Source: JADJYF01 sp965278995
Lineage (GTDB): Bacteria > Pseudomonadota > Gammaproteobacteria > Ga0077536
Assembly: GCA_965278995.1 (NCBI GenBank)
Contig: OZ257136.1
Span: 3,782,001-3,846,000, forward strand
Length of the DNA: 64,000 nt
Direction of reading: 5' to 3'
A program made the translations under genes and the position numbers. Every line of letters begins with the position of its first letter. Positions within the stretch are counted from its first letter, which is position 1. Of this stretch, positions 49,303 to 57,786 are shown in pieces. A model generated the notes under the pieces. It was not told the origin of the DNA. It was given only the letters and a program-made list of their open reading frames with translations, and did no database searches.

Positions 49303-50199
49303 TCAGAATTCAATGCCGAACTTAAAGCGAATTTCCGACTTCGTTTTTTCGATCAAGTGCAGATCGGTATCGCCCTGATCGGTGTACTTCTCGCCACCGC
49401 CGACGACCTGCGGGAACCACACCAGCGTTGCCCAGAAACGACCTCGACCGTAGTGCAGGGCGGGACCGGCGAACAGCGTCCAGCGCTCCTGTCCGATTTC
49501 GGTTTCGTACTCGGTTTCATAAATGGTCTCGACGCCGATAGACCAATTCGGTACGAAGCGATAGCTCACGCCGGCGCCGGTAACGAATTCGATCTCCATC
49601 TCAGGCTTGGTCGGCCAGTCGAAACCCGGTGGCAGCGTTTCAATGAAGTGGCGATCGGCATAAGTGGCTTCGATGCCCGCATCGAGCATCACCACCAGCT
49701 GACCTTCCATGAAATATTTCTGCGCGAGGAGAAAGTTCTCAAGCGTAATTTTATCCTTGTCCTGCCCGGAATGCGCATCGAGCCAGTCATAGCTGAGCGC
49801 GGAATACAGGGCGAGACCGATATCGTCTTTGGCCGGGCTCAAAAACATATATTTCGCGGATGCTTCGACGCCTGACGGCTTCGGGCCATATTCCTTCGCT
49901 TTGGGCAAGTAACCGTCGACGATCAGTCTCTCGGTATCGATGGCCTGCAGGCGGAGCGACGCCGCCGCCGTGAAGCGGTTGGTAACGCCATATTCGACTT
50001 CCGTCGACGAATTCCAGGCATCGTAATCGCCGCGGCCTTTATCACTGCGATAGGTCAGGGTCTGATCGAGCTCAATGGCGTGCTGCGGCAAAACTTCCGC
50101 GCCTTTGATGTAGCCGAGCAGATTCTCGTCCGCCAGGGCGTTGGACAGCGGCCAGGAAAGGATTAATAAACCCATGTATTTCAGATTCTTAGAATTCAT
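49303..50199 (-). CDS. DUF6662-like outer-membrane beta-barrel-type protein
   Basis: A 298-residue protein with a signal peptide ending near ALA-DE. The mature chain has alternating hydrophobic and polar beta-strands (SIGVETIYETEYETEIG, FWATLVWFPQVV) and ends in a C-terminal Phe (KFGIEF), as in outer-membrane barrels. It resembles the DUF6662 family. GGAGG is well placed before the ATG at 50199; the frame upstream to 50406 crosses the A+T-rich promoter region. First gene of the flavoprotein operon. Function unknown; it may allow entry of an electron acceptor or metal. Confidence 0.7.
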   Translation of the reverse strand: MNSKNLKYMGLLILSWPLSNALADENLLGYIKGAEVLPQHAIELDQTLTYRSDKGRGDYDAWNSSTEVEYGVTNRFTAAASLRLQAIDTERLIVDGYLPKAKEYGPKPSGVEASAKYMFLSPAKDDIGLALYSALSYDWLDAHSGQDKDKITLENFLLAQKYFMEGQLVVMLDAGIEATYADRHFIETLPPGFDWPTKPEMEIEFVTGAGVSYRFVPNWSIGVETIYETEYETEIGQERWTLFAGPALHYGRGRFWATLVWFPQVVGGGEKYTDQGDTDLHLIEKTKSEIRFKFGIEF

Positions 50200-50490
50200 C
50201 GTCGCCTCCGTTGGGGAAATATTTGCGTGTTTCCAGCAGCTGTTTTGCCGGAAGCTGTGGCGTATCTGGATTGCGGAGGGGAGAATAATCGTAAAGTAAA
50301 TGCGAATGGGAAAATTTCTTACATATATAAATAACGAAGTATCGATTTCTCGACAGGGCCGGTTTAGGGTCGCCGATGGACTGACGATCAGGCTGCTGCC
50401 TGGCACGGCGGGTGAGCCCGTAGCGGTAGCGGAAAGCCGGAGCAGAAACGGGCTCAGCGCGTTCGCGCCGAGCCGCGCGACGGGCCGAAG
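50200..50490 (-). promoter_or_regulatory. A+T-rich upstream region of the flavoprotein operon
   Basis: About 290 bases without a supported gene. The segment 50280-50345 is much richer in A+T than its surroundings and includes TATATAAATAA, making it the probable promoter zone of the minus-strand flavoprotein operon. AATGCGAATG at 50309-50318 resembles one half of an iron-responsive Fur box, but no second half is present. The rest, 50350-50490, shows nothing notable. Confidence 0.35.
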
Positions 50491-51012
50491 TCAGGGTCTC
50501 GAGACAGCCTCGTCTGCTGACGTTTCGGAACGACAGGCCCCTTGCGGAGTCGCCACCACGCGCTGCGAAAACGTCATGTTTTTGCCACCCATTTTGACCT
50601 CGAGCAGGCCGATGATGCGTGGACCGTCCAACGTGAGACGAGCGCGGCCACTGGCGACCCGTGCGCTGGCGCACTCGAGCACATAAGCTCGGGTATTGTG
50701 GTCACGTTCCTCGTAGCCGAGTCTGCAGCCGCGCAGTGCACTCTGGCGCAACACTGGAAACAGGGCATCGGGTCGTTCGCCGCTGAGGCAGCGTGATTCC
50801 TCGGTCGCGATGCGTCGCATCTCGTCCAGATGCGGCATCATCATCTGCGAGACCAGTGCGTAGTTGCCGGCCGGGAACATGGTCTCGGCAGCGTGGCCCA
50901 CGCCGAAAAGGAGACACAGCGCCAAGGTGACGCCAATGCCGGCCAGCGGGCACGCTTGAAAGCGGGAGGTCCACCCTCTCCCTGGTCGTTTCGAATGGCC
51001 CCATATCGTCAT
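50491..51012 (-). CDS. Small secreted or membrane-anchored protein of unknown function
   Basis: About 173 residues from the ATG at 51012, which has GGGGAG ten bases upstream. It has a basic N-terminus and a signal-like hydrophobic segment (GIGVTLALCLLFGVGHA). The mature part contains four to five cysteines and a pattern (PAGNYALVSQMMMPHLDEM then MTFSQRVVATPQGAC) that loosely recalls DUF3617 proteins. I cannot confirm the family. It is divergent from the exported amidohydrolase gene, with 185 bases between them. Confidence 0.5.
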   Translation of the reverse strand: MTIWGHSKRPGRGWTSRFQACPLAGIGVTLALCLLFGVGHAAETMFPAGNYALVSQMMMPHLDEMRRIATEESRCLSGERPDALFPVLRQSALRGCRLGYEERDHNTRAYVLECASARVASGRARLTLDGPRIIGLLEVKMGGKNMTFSQRVVATPQGACRSETSADEAVSRP

Positions 51013-51197
51013 CGTCGCATTGCTCCCCGCTGGAATGGCATTATCCTGCACCCAGCAGGCGAGATGCCGTCGCGCCCGGCGCTTGCCACCGGCATTGCCT
51101 GGCAGTATGCCTGTCGGCTTGCAGACAGCCAGTCCGATTCTTGCGATATCAATGGCTGGACGCACCGTGCGCTTCCGGCCGGCTGAGGATCATCCGC

Positions 51198-52283
51198 ATG
51201 AGGCAAGCCGAGAACATCGGTGCCGACATCCGCGCCAACGGCAGTTCTGGCGCCGGAGTGACGCGGCGCTCGGTCCTGGCCCGTGGCGCAGCGCTGGCGC
51301 TGGCCTGTACGAAAACGGTGGCAACGGCTGCAGCCGGACTCGGCAACCGGCCGCCGGTCGCCGTGTACACCAGCGCCGCGCTGGCCCGCTACGGATTTCC
51401 AGCGCCTCATCCTTTCGGACTCGACCGGCAATCCACGTTTCTGCGTGCGGCCAGTTCCGCCGGGCTGCTCGACCCTGTTGCTCGGTGCAACAGTCGCCCG
51501 GCGAGCGTCGTCGAACTGCAGCGATTTCATACGGCCGCCTATGTTGCGGCTGTGGCGCAGGCCGACATCAGCGCCGCAGCGGACCAGTCCGATACGCCGA
51601 TATCGATGGAAATCTACCAGGCTGCCCGTCATGTCGTCGGCAGTGCGCTCGACGGTCTTGCCGCGATCCTGGCCGGACAGCAGCGGCGTTCACTTCAACC
51701 GATCGGCGGATTGCATCATGCCTGGCCGGACCACGCCGCGGGTTTCTGCGTGTTCAATGACCTCGGTGTTCTGATCGCCAGCTTGCGCCACGTCCACGGA
51801 ATTGCGCCGGTCGCGTATGTCGATATCGACGTCCATCACGGCGACGGTGTGTTCTATGCCTTCGAGAGTGACCCTGGTGTAATCATCGCCGACATTCATC
51901 AGGACGGCCGCACGCTGTTCCCCGGGACCGGCAAGCAAGACGAAATCGGTAGCGGCGCTGCCGCCGGCACCAAGCTTAATGTGGTGCTTCCGCCACGCGC
52001 CGACGATGCCGCGTTCATGGCAGCCTGGCCCGCCGTGGAAGCACATCTCGAGCGTCATGCGCCGGCATTTTTCATCCTGCAATGCGGTGCCGACGGACTG
52101 GCCGGCGATCCTCTCGGTGACCTGCGCTACAGCTCGGCCGTACATGACCATGTGGCCCATCGATTGCGCGTGCTTGCCGACAGACACGCAGGCGGACGTC
52201 TGATGGCTTTCGGTGGCGGCGGGTATGATGCCGACAATCTTGCAGCGGCCTGGTGCGCGGTGCTTCGAGCGTTCCTGGCCTGA
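51198..52283 (+). CDS. Exported histone-deacetylase-family amidohydrolase
   Basis: A 361-residue class II-like HDAC-family zinc hydrolase. The active site is complete: GLHHAWPDHAAGFCVFND, VDIDVHHGDG for zinc binding, QCGADGLAGD with the third Asp, and the catalytic Tyr in FGGGGYDADN. The N-terminus TRRSVLARGAALALA has the look of a twin-arginine signal, so the enzyme may act in the periplasm, unlike usual acetoin-utilisation or polyamine deacetylases. The ATG at 51198 is chosen; frames upstream lack a ribosome-binding site. Likely substrates are acetylated amines or polyamines, which is inference. Confidence 0.85.
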   Translation: MRQAENIGADIRANGSSGAGVTRRSVLARGAALALACTKTVATAAAGLGNRPPVAVYTSAALARYGFPAPHPFGLDRQSTFLRAASSAGLLDPVARCNSRPASVVELQRFHTAAYVAAVAQADISAAADQSDTPISMEIYQAARHVVGSALDGLAAILAGQQRRSLQPIGGLHHAWPDHAAGFCVFNDLGVLIASLRHVHGIAPVAYVDIDVHHGDGVFYAFESDPGVIIADIHQDGRTLFPGTGKQDEIGSGAAAGTKLNVVLPPRADDAAFMAAWPAVEAHLERHAPAFFILQCGADGLAGDPLGDLRYSSAVHDHVAHRLRVLADRHAGGRLMAFGGGGYDADNLAAAWCAVLRAFLA

Positions 52284-52404
52284 CGGTACGTGCGCGGAGT
52301 GGCATGCTCAGACCAATAAACAGGTCGAATGAAATAGCAAGAGCGGTGGTGGCAGGTACTGCGCGCCAGCACATCATGCACTCACTGCGGCAAGGTGCCG
52401 CGAC

Positions 52405-53505
52405 ATGAGGAAACCGAATATGAACGCGATTGCAGAGCGACACCTGCTGGACGAGCCGCGCTTCGTCTCCGATGACGATTGCTGGAATGCGCTAGTCTCG
52501 CGCGACGCGACGGCAGATGGCCAGTTTTATTACGCAGTCCGCACTACCGGTATCTATTGCCGGCCGACTTGTCCATCGCGCCTGCCGCGACGTGAAAATG
52601 TGACTTTTCATCGGTCGACCGAATCCGCCGTACAGGCCGGTTATCGACCCTGCAAACGATGCCGGCCACAGGAACCCTCGCGCACCGACAGGCATGCCGC
52701 TGCATTGGCCCGCGCGTGCCAGTTGATCGATGCGGCCGAGACCCTGCCCGATCTCGATCAGCTCGCCGCTGCTGCCGGTATGAGCCGCTTTCATTTTCAC
52801 CGACTGTTCAAAGCGAGTATCGGATTGACGCCGCGCGCTTATGCCGCAGCCCGGCAGAAAACGCGGGTACGCGAAGGTCTGGCGCGCGGCGCTTCTGTGA
52901 CGACGGCGATTCACGACGCGGGATTCAGCTCCAGCGGGCGTTTCTATGCCGGTGCCGTGCAGGCGCTCGGCATGAAGCCAGGCACTTACCGCGCACGCGG
53001 TGATGGCCAGGTCATCCGCTATACAGTCAGTCAATGTTCGTTGGGCGCAATTCTGGTCGCCGCGACTGAGGCCGGGATCTGCGCCATCACGCTCGGCGAC
53101 GAACCGTCCGTCCTGATTTCGGATCTCGTCGCGCGATTCCGCGACGCTGAACTGATCAGCGGCGATAGCGCTTTCGAACTGCTCGTTCAGAGCGTCATCG
53201 CGTTCGTCGAGCAACCGACAGGCACGATGAATCTTCCGCTCGATATCCGCGGTACGGCATTTCAGGAACGCGTATGGCAGGCGCTGCTGCGCATTCCAGC
53301 GGGAACGACTGCGAGTTACGCCGAAGTGGCGGCGCTTATCGGGCAGCCGAGCGCCGCTCGTGCCGTTGCCGCAGCGTGTGCAGCAAACAGTCTTGCCGTT
53401 GCCATTCCGTGTCATCGTGTGGTGCGGAACGACGGCGGCCTGTCCGGCTACCGCTGGGGCGTCGCGCGCAAACAGACTTTGCTCGAGCGCGAAGGTTCGC
53501 GGTGA
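52405..53505 (+). CDS. ada: Bifunctional Ada regulator and O6-methylguanine-DNA methyltransferase
   Basis: A 366-residue Ada protein. The N-terminal zinc domain has Cys52, Cys56, Cys83 and Cys86 (GIYCRPTCPS, RPCKRCRP), including the methyl-phosphotriester acceptor. An AraC-type helix-turn-helix follows (about 95-195). The C-terminal methyltransferase domain has IPCHRV with acceptor Cys336. All three functions look intact. An ATG at 52420 is an alternative start. The stop overlaps the oxygenase gene by four bases (GTGA), so both belong to one adaptive-response operon. Confidence 0.94.
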   Translation: MRKPNMNAIAERHLLDEPRFVSDDDCWNALVSRDATADGQFYYAVRTTGIYCRPTCPSRLPRRENVTFHRSTESAVQAGYRPCKRCRPQEPSRTDRHAAALARACQLIDAAETLPDLDQLAAAAGMSRFHFHRLFKASIGLTPRAYAAARQKTRVREGLARGASVTTAIHDAGFSSSGRFYAGAVQALGMKPGTYRARGDGQVIRYTVSQCSLGAILVAATEAGICAITLGDEPSVLISDLVARFRDAELISGDSAFELLVQSVIAFVEQPTGTMNLPLDIRGTAFQERVWQALLRIPAGTTASYAEVAALIGQPSAARAVAAACAANSLAVAIPCHRVVRNDGGLSGYRWGVARKQTLLEREGSR

Positions 53506-54212
53506 CTGGACTCGTAACGCGTCTGGCTGGCGTCGATACCGCGACATTGGCGGCCAATCTGGATGGCGGCGGTTACGCCGTCATCCCCGGTCTGCTTGAT
53601 CCGGGGGAGTGCCACGCCGTTGCCGCACGTTTCGACGACGAAGGCACTTTCCGCAGTCACGTGCACATGGCACGTCACGGGTATGGAGCCGGCGAATATA
53701 AATATTTCAGCTATCCACTGCCGGATCCGGTGCTGACTTTGCGTACGACCTTATATCCGACACTTGCCACCATTGCCAATCGCTGGCGCGGTGCCATTGG
53801 CCAACTCGAGGATTATCCTGCACGGCACGCCGAGTATCTCGCACGCTGCCACACTCAGGGGCAGGTGCGGCCGACGCCGCTGATGCTTCGCTATGCGAGC
53901 GGGGATTACAACTGCCTGCATCAGGATCTCTATGGCGATCTCGTCTTTCCGCTGCAGGTCGCCATTCTGCTGTCACAACCCGACACCGACTTCACGGGTG
54001 GCGAGTTCGTCTTGACCGAGCAACGCCCGCGCATGCAGTCAAAAGTCGAAGTCGTCCCGCTGACACAGGGCGATGCTGTCGTTTTTGCCGTCAACGAGCG
54101 GCCAGTGCGCGGTACGCGCGGCACTTATCGTGTACGACAGCGCCACGGCGTCAGCCGCGTCCGCAGCGGACACCGCACAGTACTAGGCATCATTTTTCAT
54201 GACGCGCGTTAG
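53502..54212 (+). CDS. 2-oxoglutarate/Fe(II) oxygenase coupled to ada
   Basis: A 236-residue dioxygenase. The iron ligands are His140 and Asp142 (CLHQDLYG) and His215, and Arg225 (HGVSRVRSGHR) would bind 2-oxoglutarate. Overall it is a prolyl-hydroxylase-like double-stranded beta-helix rather than classical AlkB, whose nucleotide-recognition lid is not evident. The GTG start overlaps the ada stop. Coupling to ada suggests a role in alkylation damage, either as a DNA demethylase or in another oxidative repair step. Confidence 0.85.
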   Translation: MTGLVTRLAGVDTATLAANLDGGGYAVIPGLLDPGECHAVAARFDDEGTFRSHVHMARHGYGAGEYKYFSYPLPDPVLTLRTTLYPTLATIANRWRGAIGQLEDYPARHAEYLARCHTQGQVRPTPLMLRYASGDYNCLHQDLYGDLVFPLQVAILLSQPDTDFTGGEFVLTEQRPRMQSKVEVVPLTQGDAVVFAVNERPVRGTRGTYRVRQRHGVSRVRSGHRTVLGIIFHDAR

Positions 54213-54230
54213 GACCATCAAGGAACCACC

Positions 54231-54674
54231 ATGACCATTACCCGCCAGTCGCTGTGCTTCGCCTACGGGACCATCGGAATCATCGCACTCGTCGGCACTT
54301 GGGGAAATATTCTCACGTTTGTCGAGCGCCATGGTTTCTGGGATGGCACCGTGCAGTTCTGGCAGGACGTGCTGGTCAACGAAGCGAGTCGCTTCATCAC
54401 CATTGATACGCTGTTCCTCGGCCTGGCCGTGATCGTCTGGATGCTGCTGGAAGCAAAGCGATTGAAAATCGCCGGGGTCTGGCTGTATGTCGGGTTGGCT
54501 TTACTCGTTGCCATCAGCCTGGCAGTGCCGCTATTCCTGATCCACCGCGAGCGTCGCCTGGCAGCACTCGAGCCGAATTCACCGGCGGGCGAACTTCATC
54601 CGGCGGCGCTTGCCGGGTTGGCCGGACTCGGCCTGGCTATCTGTGCCTATACCGTCGTCGCGCTATTGCGCTGA
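54231..54674 (+). CDS. DUF2834 family small membrane protein
   Basis: A 147-residue protein with four hydrophobic helices. The region FWQDVLVNEASRFITIDTLF followed by a helix and MLLEAKRLKI is typical of DUF2834, a family of unknown function. The C-terminal helix pair is separated by a charged loop. AAGGA precedes the ATG. It follows the oxygenase gene by 18 bases and may be the last gene of the ada operon. It ends just before a long palindromic element. Confidence 0.75.
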   Translation: MTITRQSLCFAYGTIGIIALVGTWGNILTFVERHGFWDGTVQFWQDVLVNEASRFITIDTLFLGLAVIVWMLLEAKRLKIAGVWLYVGLALLVAISLAVPLFLIHRERRLAALEPNSPAGELHPAALAGLAGLGLAICAYTVVALLR

Positions 54675-54682
54675 TGTTCGCC

Positions 54683-54881
54683 GGTTTGAGAATCTGGTCC
54701 TGATCCCTCTGCACGGCTCAGGTCGCGGGGTGGGAGACGCGCTTCGGGACCGTGAAAATACAGGGATGTATTTTCCCGAGCTTACATGGATGTACTCGTA
54801 GCGTGTCCCGAAGCGCGTCTCCCACCCCGCGGCCGACCCTCGTCTCCGAGCGACTGGGAATCAGGACCAGATTCTCAAACC
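54683..54881. repeat. Long nested palindromic element between convergent genes
   Basis: A 199-base element with nested perfect inverted repeats. The outer arms are 22 bases (54683-54704 and 54860-54881). The inner arms are 27 bases (54724-54750 and 54805-54831). The core holds AAAATACA/TGTATTTT (54755-54762, 54767-54774) and TACAT/ATGTA (54783-54787, 54790-54794). The right outer arm covers the stop codon of the minus-strand gene. It shares sequence with the element at 60321-60408 and probably serves as a two-way transcription end. It encodes no supported protein. Confidence 0.75.
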
Positions 54882-55264
54882 AACGCGTAGGCAATGATGC
54901 CGCAGATGCCTGCCATCGCTGTCAGGCCGGTCAGGAACAGTGTGTCGACCGCCAGCCGCAGGCGGTGGCGTAACACACGATTGCGCGTCTTGAACGAGGC
55001 GAACGCCATCGAGGCACACACCACGAAGACCACCGAATCGAGCGCCAGGCATTCATCGCCGATGGACTGAACGCTGGTCTGCGCGGCAATCAGGCGCATG
55101 ATGCCGATGGCCGTCAGGCACACGCCGACCATGGCCGCGGAAACCGAAAACAGATGCATCGTGAGATCGTGCTCGCGCTTTTCAGCCAAAGACTCGGTAG
55201 TCACATCAGACATGGCAGCTCGCAATTCACTCGTCCTGGTCCGTGCCTCGACAGCACTGCTCAA
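54875..55264 (-). CDS. Small membrane protein downstream of the MscS-type channel
   Basis: A 129-residue protein with three predicted helices (HLFSVSAAMVGVCLTAIGIM, LDSVVFVVCASMAFASF, LFLTGLTAMAGICGIIAYAL). I recognise no exact family. A TTG start overlapping the channel gene stop (TTGA) with AAGG upstream is favoured; an ATG at 55213 gives 112 residues. Its stop lies within the palindromic element. Co-transcription with the mechanosensitive channel is likely. Confidence 0.6.
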   Translation of the reverse strand: MSSAVEARTRTSELRAAMSDVTTESLAEKREHDLTMHLFSVSAAMVGVCLTAIGIMRLIAAQTSVQSIGDECLALDSVVFVVCASMAFASFKTRNRVLRHRLRLAVDTLFLTGLTAMAGICGIIAYALV

Positions 55265-56958
55265 TCAGCCTTGTGTATGACCAGCTGCGGGTAGGGAATA
55301 TCCCAGCCATTTTCGTTACAGGCATCGATACAGAGTCGTGTCAGCAGTCGCTCGATGGTTTCGAAATGGCGCGCAGCGTCACCGGTGATATCGCACTCGA
55401 CTTCAAAGTCGATCGACGATGGACCGGCAGCCAGCACTTCGATATCGACCTCGACTATCTGATCCGGACGCAGCACGTTGAGCAGCCCGCGATGAACGAA
55501 CGCACGCAGCGCGTCGCGGAACTCGCTGGTGGCAATCGCCTGATGGCGATAGCCGATGCCGAACACCACCTGTACGCGCGCGCCACGCGACAGATTCTGC
55601 GGCGCCATCGAATAAAATGCCTCGGCGGTATAGATCATGCGGATACCGCCTTCGAGTACCACCTCGACCATGCCTGGCGTCTGCACGCGAACCTGCGCGA
55701 CACCTTCCGGCAATCTCACGTAGTCGCCTTTTGCAGTCGGAAACCATGGCTCGTCGGCTGTTACCGGGCGCGAATGCAGACCGATCAGTTCGCGGATCGG
55801 CATGGTGAACTCGCCACCTTCCAAGACCGGATTGAACAGATCGCAGTAGAAATCGAGCCGTCTGACGACCCACGGAATGCCACTGAAGAAAACCCTCTCG
55901 CCTTCCTGCACGGCGCCCAGATTGAGGTAGAGCGTCAACTGTTCCATGGCCGACGGCAGCATGCGTATGCCGACCCAGGCGAGCGCTACCATGAGCACTG
56001 CAGTCAGGCCAAGCAGCAGCCAGTCGTTCAGCAGATTGAACGTCACCAAGGCTGCGAATAGAGCCAAAACGAAACTGCCGACTGCATAGACGAGCCCGGC
56101 CACGCGCGTGGCCAGATTCTTGCGCAAGCCGCGCTTCACCCGCAATCGCGCCAACTGGCGCGCAAGATAGCGCAAGCCCAGTAATACGACAAAAAACGCC
56201 GCCAGCCCTTTGAGCAGATTGAACCCACGATCACGGATGAATGTACGCGCGAATTCGTTGGCCGATTCGGCTGGTGTACTGCGCGCGTCGAGCTTCGCCT
56301 TAAGCTGTCTTTCAGTGCTCGCAATCAGGTCTTCGACGGTGGTAAGGCGTGCGTCCCAGTCCTGTTTCAAATCATACAATTCGCGACCGACTTTGCTGTC
56401 GTCGTTGCGTTCGACCAGCGGGGTAAGTGTCGCAATCGCACGCGTCGCCATCTGGCGATGATTTCGTGCGACGCTGAGTGTGCGGCGAAGATTCTCGATC
56501 TGCCGCGCTTGCTCGGTAGCGGATTGCAGCATGATGATGAACGGCTGCAGCAGTTCTTCCGCTTCAGCCTTGAGGTTGATCTTCCGGCGCTGGTCGAGAT
56601 TGAATTCGTCGGCATCGACGCCCGTTGCGAGCGCTTCGATCTGGCTGTTGATAGCTTCAATCTCGGCCTGCAGCGACGTAATGCCGACATCGAGCTTCTC
56701 GAGATCGGAATCTTCCCGCGGGTGCTTGAGTTCGCGTTTCAGCACTTTCAACGCAGCCCGTCGGGTGCTGCGCGTCTCGATCAACTTGCTGATGGCATCG
56801 AGACTGACTTCCGCAGCGTCAAGTGATGGTGCTGGAACGTCGACTGACGGCGGAACAGCCGGCAGGTCCGCCGTAGTCGGCACTGCACCGACTACCGGGC
56901 ACGCAGCCAGCAGCAGTCCGCACAGCATCGCGCGGAAAGCAGTGCAGCGGCAAATCAT
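55261..56958 (-). CDS. MscS-family mechanosensitive channel with N-terminal coiled-coil domain
   Basis: About 565 residues from the ATG at 56958; the GTG at 57009 would overlap the upstream gene. A signal peptide precedes a long, charged, helical periplasmic domain (about 50-265). Membrane helices follow (about 270-370), then an MscS-like beta domain with GIPWVVRRLDFYCDL and a C-terminal soluble domain (VVFGIGYRHQAIATSEFRDAL). The pore-lining helix lacks the strict Gly/Ala pattern of E. coli MscS, so gating properties may differ. It overlaps the small membrane protein gene downstream by four bases. Confidence 0.75.
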   Translation of the reverse strand: MICRCTAFRAMLCGLLLAACPVVGAVPTTADLPAVPPSVDVPAPSLDAAEVSLDAISKLIETRSTRRAALKVLKRELKHPREDSDLEKLDVGITSLQAEIEAINSQIEALATGVDADEFNLDQRRKINLKAEAEELLQPFIIMLQSATEQARQIENLRRTLSVARNHRQMATRAIATLTPLVERNDDSKVGRELYDLKQDWDARLTTVEDLIASTERQLKAKLDARSTPAESANEFARTFIRDRGFNLLKGLAAFFVVLLGLRYLARQLARLRVKRGLRKNLATRVAGLVYAVGSFVLALFAALVTFNLLNDWLLLGLTAVLMVALAWVGIRMLPSAMEQLTLYLNLGAVQEGERVFFSGIPWVVRRLDFYCDLFNPVLEGGEFTMPIRELIGLHSRPVTADEPWFPTAKGDYVRLPEGVAQVRVQTPGMVEVVLEGGIRMIYTAEAFYSMAPQNLSRGARVQVVFGIGYRHQAIATSEFRDALRAFVHRGLLNVLRPDQIVEVDIEVLAAGPSSIDFEVECDITGDAARHFETIERLLTRLCIDACNENGWDIPYPQLVIHKAD

Positions 56959-56995
56959 TGCGGAAGCTGCGGTGACGGGCTGACTGCACGACTCG

Positions 56996-57652
56996 TCATT
57001 GACTGGCACTGTGGCGTTTGAATTGTCGTTTGAACTGCAACCACGGTCCCCGACCGTCCTGCTGGATCCGCACGGTCTCGATCAGCGTATCCGCGGTCTC
57101 GCCCGCTGCATACCGTTCGACAAGTTTGCTGCCGGAACGGAGATCGGTCTCGACAACCAGCGCAGCGTCGTCGATATAGGTCAATGAGCGACCGATGACG
57201 TCATCGGTGAATTCCGTGCCACGCACGGAATAGGCGCGACCGCTGGGATTGATGGCCAGCAGCCGCTTGCGTTCCGAGCCATACAACACAATGACTTTAC
57301 CGGAGACATAGATCTTCAATCGGGCGGCTTCGATCATGGGTTCCAGTTCGTCGGGCACTGACCAGGCTTTCGAGCGAGAATCCTCGCGGATGAACTCTTC
57401 AGTCGCGTTGGCGGAATTCTGGAACTTGTTGCCGCCGCCGGCAGTGGAGTTGCGGTTGAACTCCTGCGCTTCCTTACGCCGTTTATGTTCATTCTTCGCT
57501 TCGTTGAAAGCGCGCCCGGCATCCTCAAAATTCTCGGAATTCGACTCATCTATCACCCATTCGCCGTTCAGACCTGTAATTTCTGCCGACACCCACGAAT
57601 AGCTGGTGACAGTTACGACGAAAGCGGCGAGCAGCGTGCGGAGCAGGCGCAT
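56996..57652 (-). CDS. Secreted protein of unknown function
   Basis: A 218-residue protein with a signal peptide ending near VSA. The mature part opens with GLNGEWVIDESNSENF, then a highly charged region (about 45-80), and ends in a beta-rich, basic region rich in threonines and valines. No family is recognised. It starts the operon with the MscS-type channel, 37 bases upstream of it, and is divergent from the threonylcarbamoyl-AMP synthase gene. Confidence 0.6.
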   Translation of the reverse strand: MRLLRTLLAAFVVTVTSYSWVSAEITGLNGEWVIDESNSENFEDAGRAFNEAKNEHKRRKEAQEFNRNSTAGGGNKFQNSANATEEFIREDSRSKAWSVPDELEPMIEAARLKIYVSGKVIVLYGSERKRLLAINPSGRAYSVRGTEFTDDVIGRSLTYIDDAALVVETDLRSGSKLVERYAAGETADTLIETVRIQQDGRGPWLQFKRQFKRHSASQ

Positions 57653-57786
57653 GACGATGGATCCTGAGCGTATGGAGATGAATATAAGGGGTAGTCTGTC
57701 AGTGCGGCATTATAGCGACTCGTCCGGCACGGGCGGACGTCGTGCGCCGGTGCATTCATGGTGCGAGATTGCGGTAGGATCGCGCG

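Noticed and set aside
50305..50322. Fur box in the flavoprotein operon promoter
   Set aside because: Only one half, AATGCGAATG, matches; the symmetric second half is missing.
52284..52404. Ada-binding box upstream of ada
   Set aside because: A+T-rich bases are present but I could not find a convincing match to the known Ada box.
54683..54881. An insertion sequence or small transposon
   Set aside because: There are no target-site duplications that I can see, no transposase and no coding content; it behaves as a palindromic repeat.
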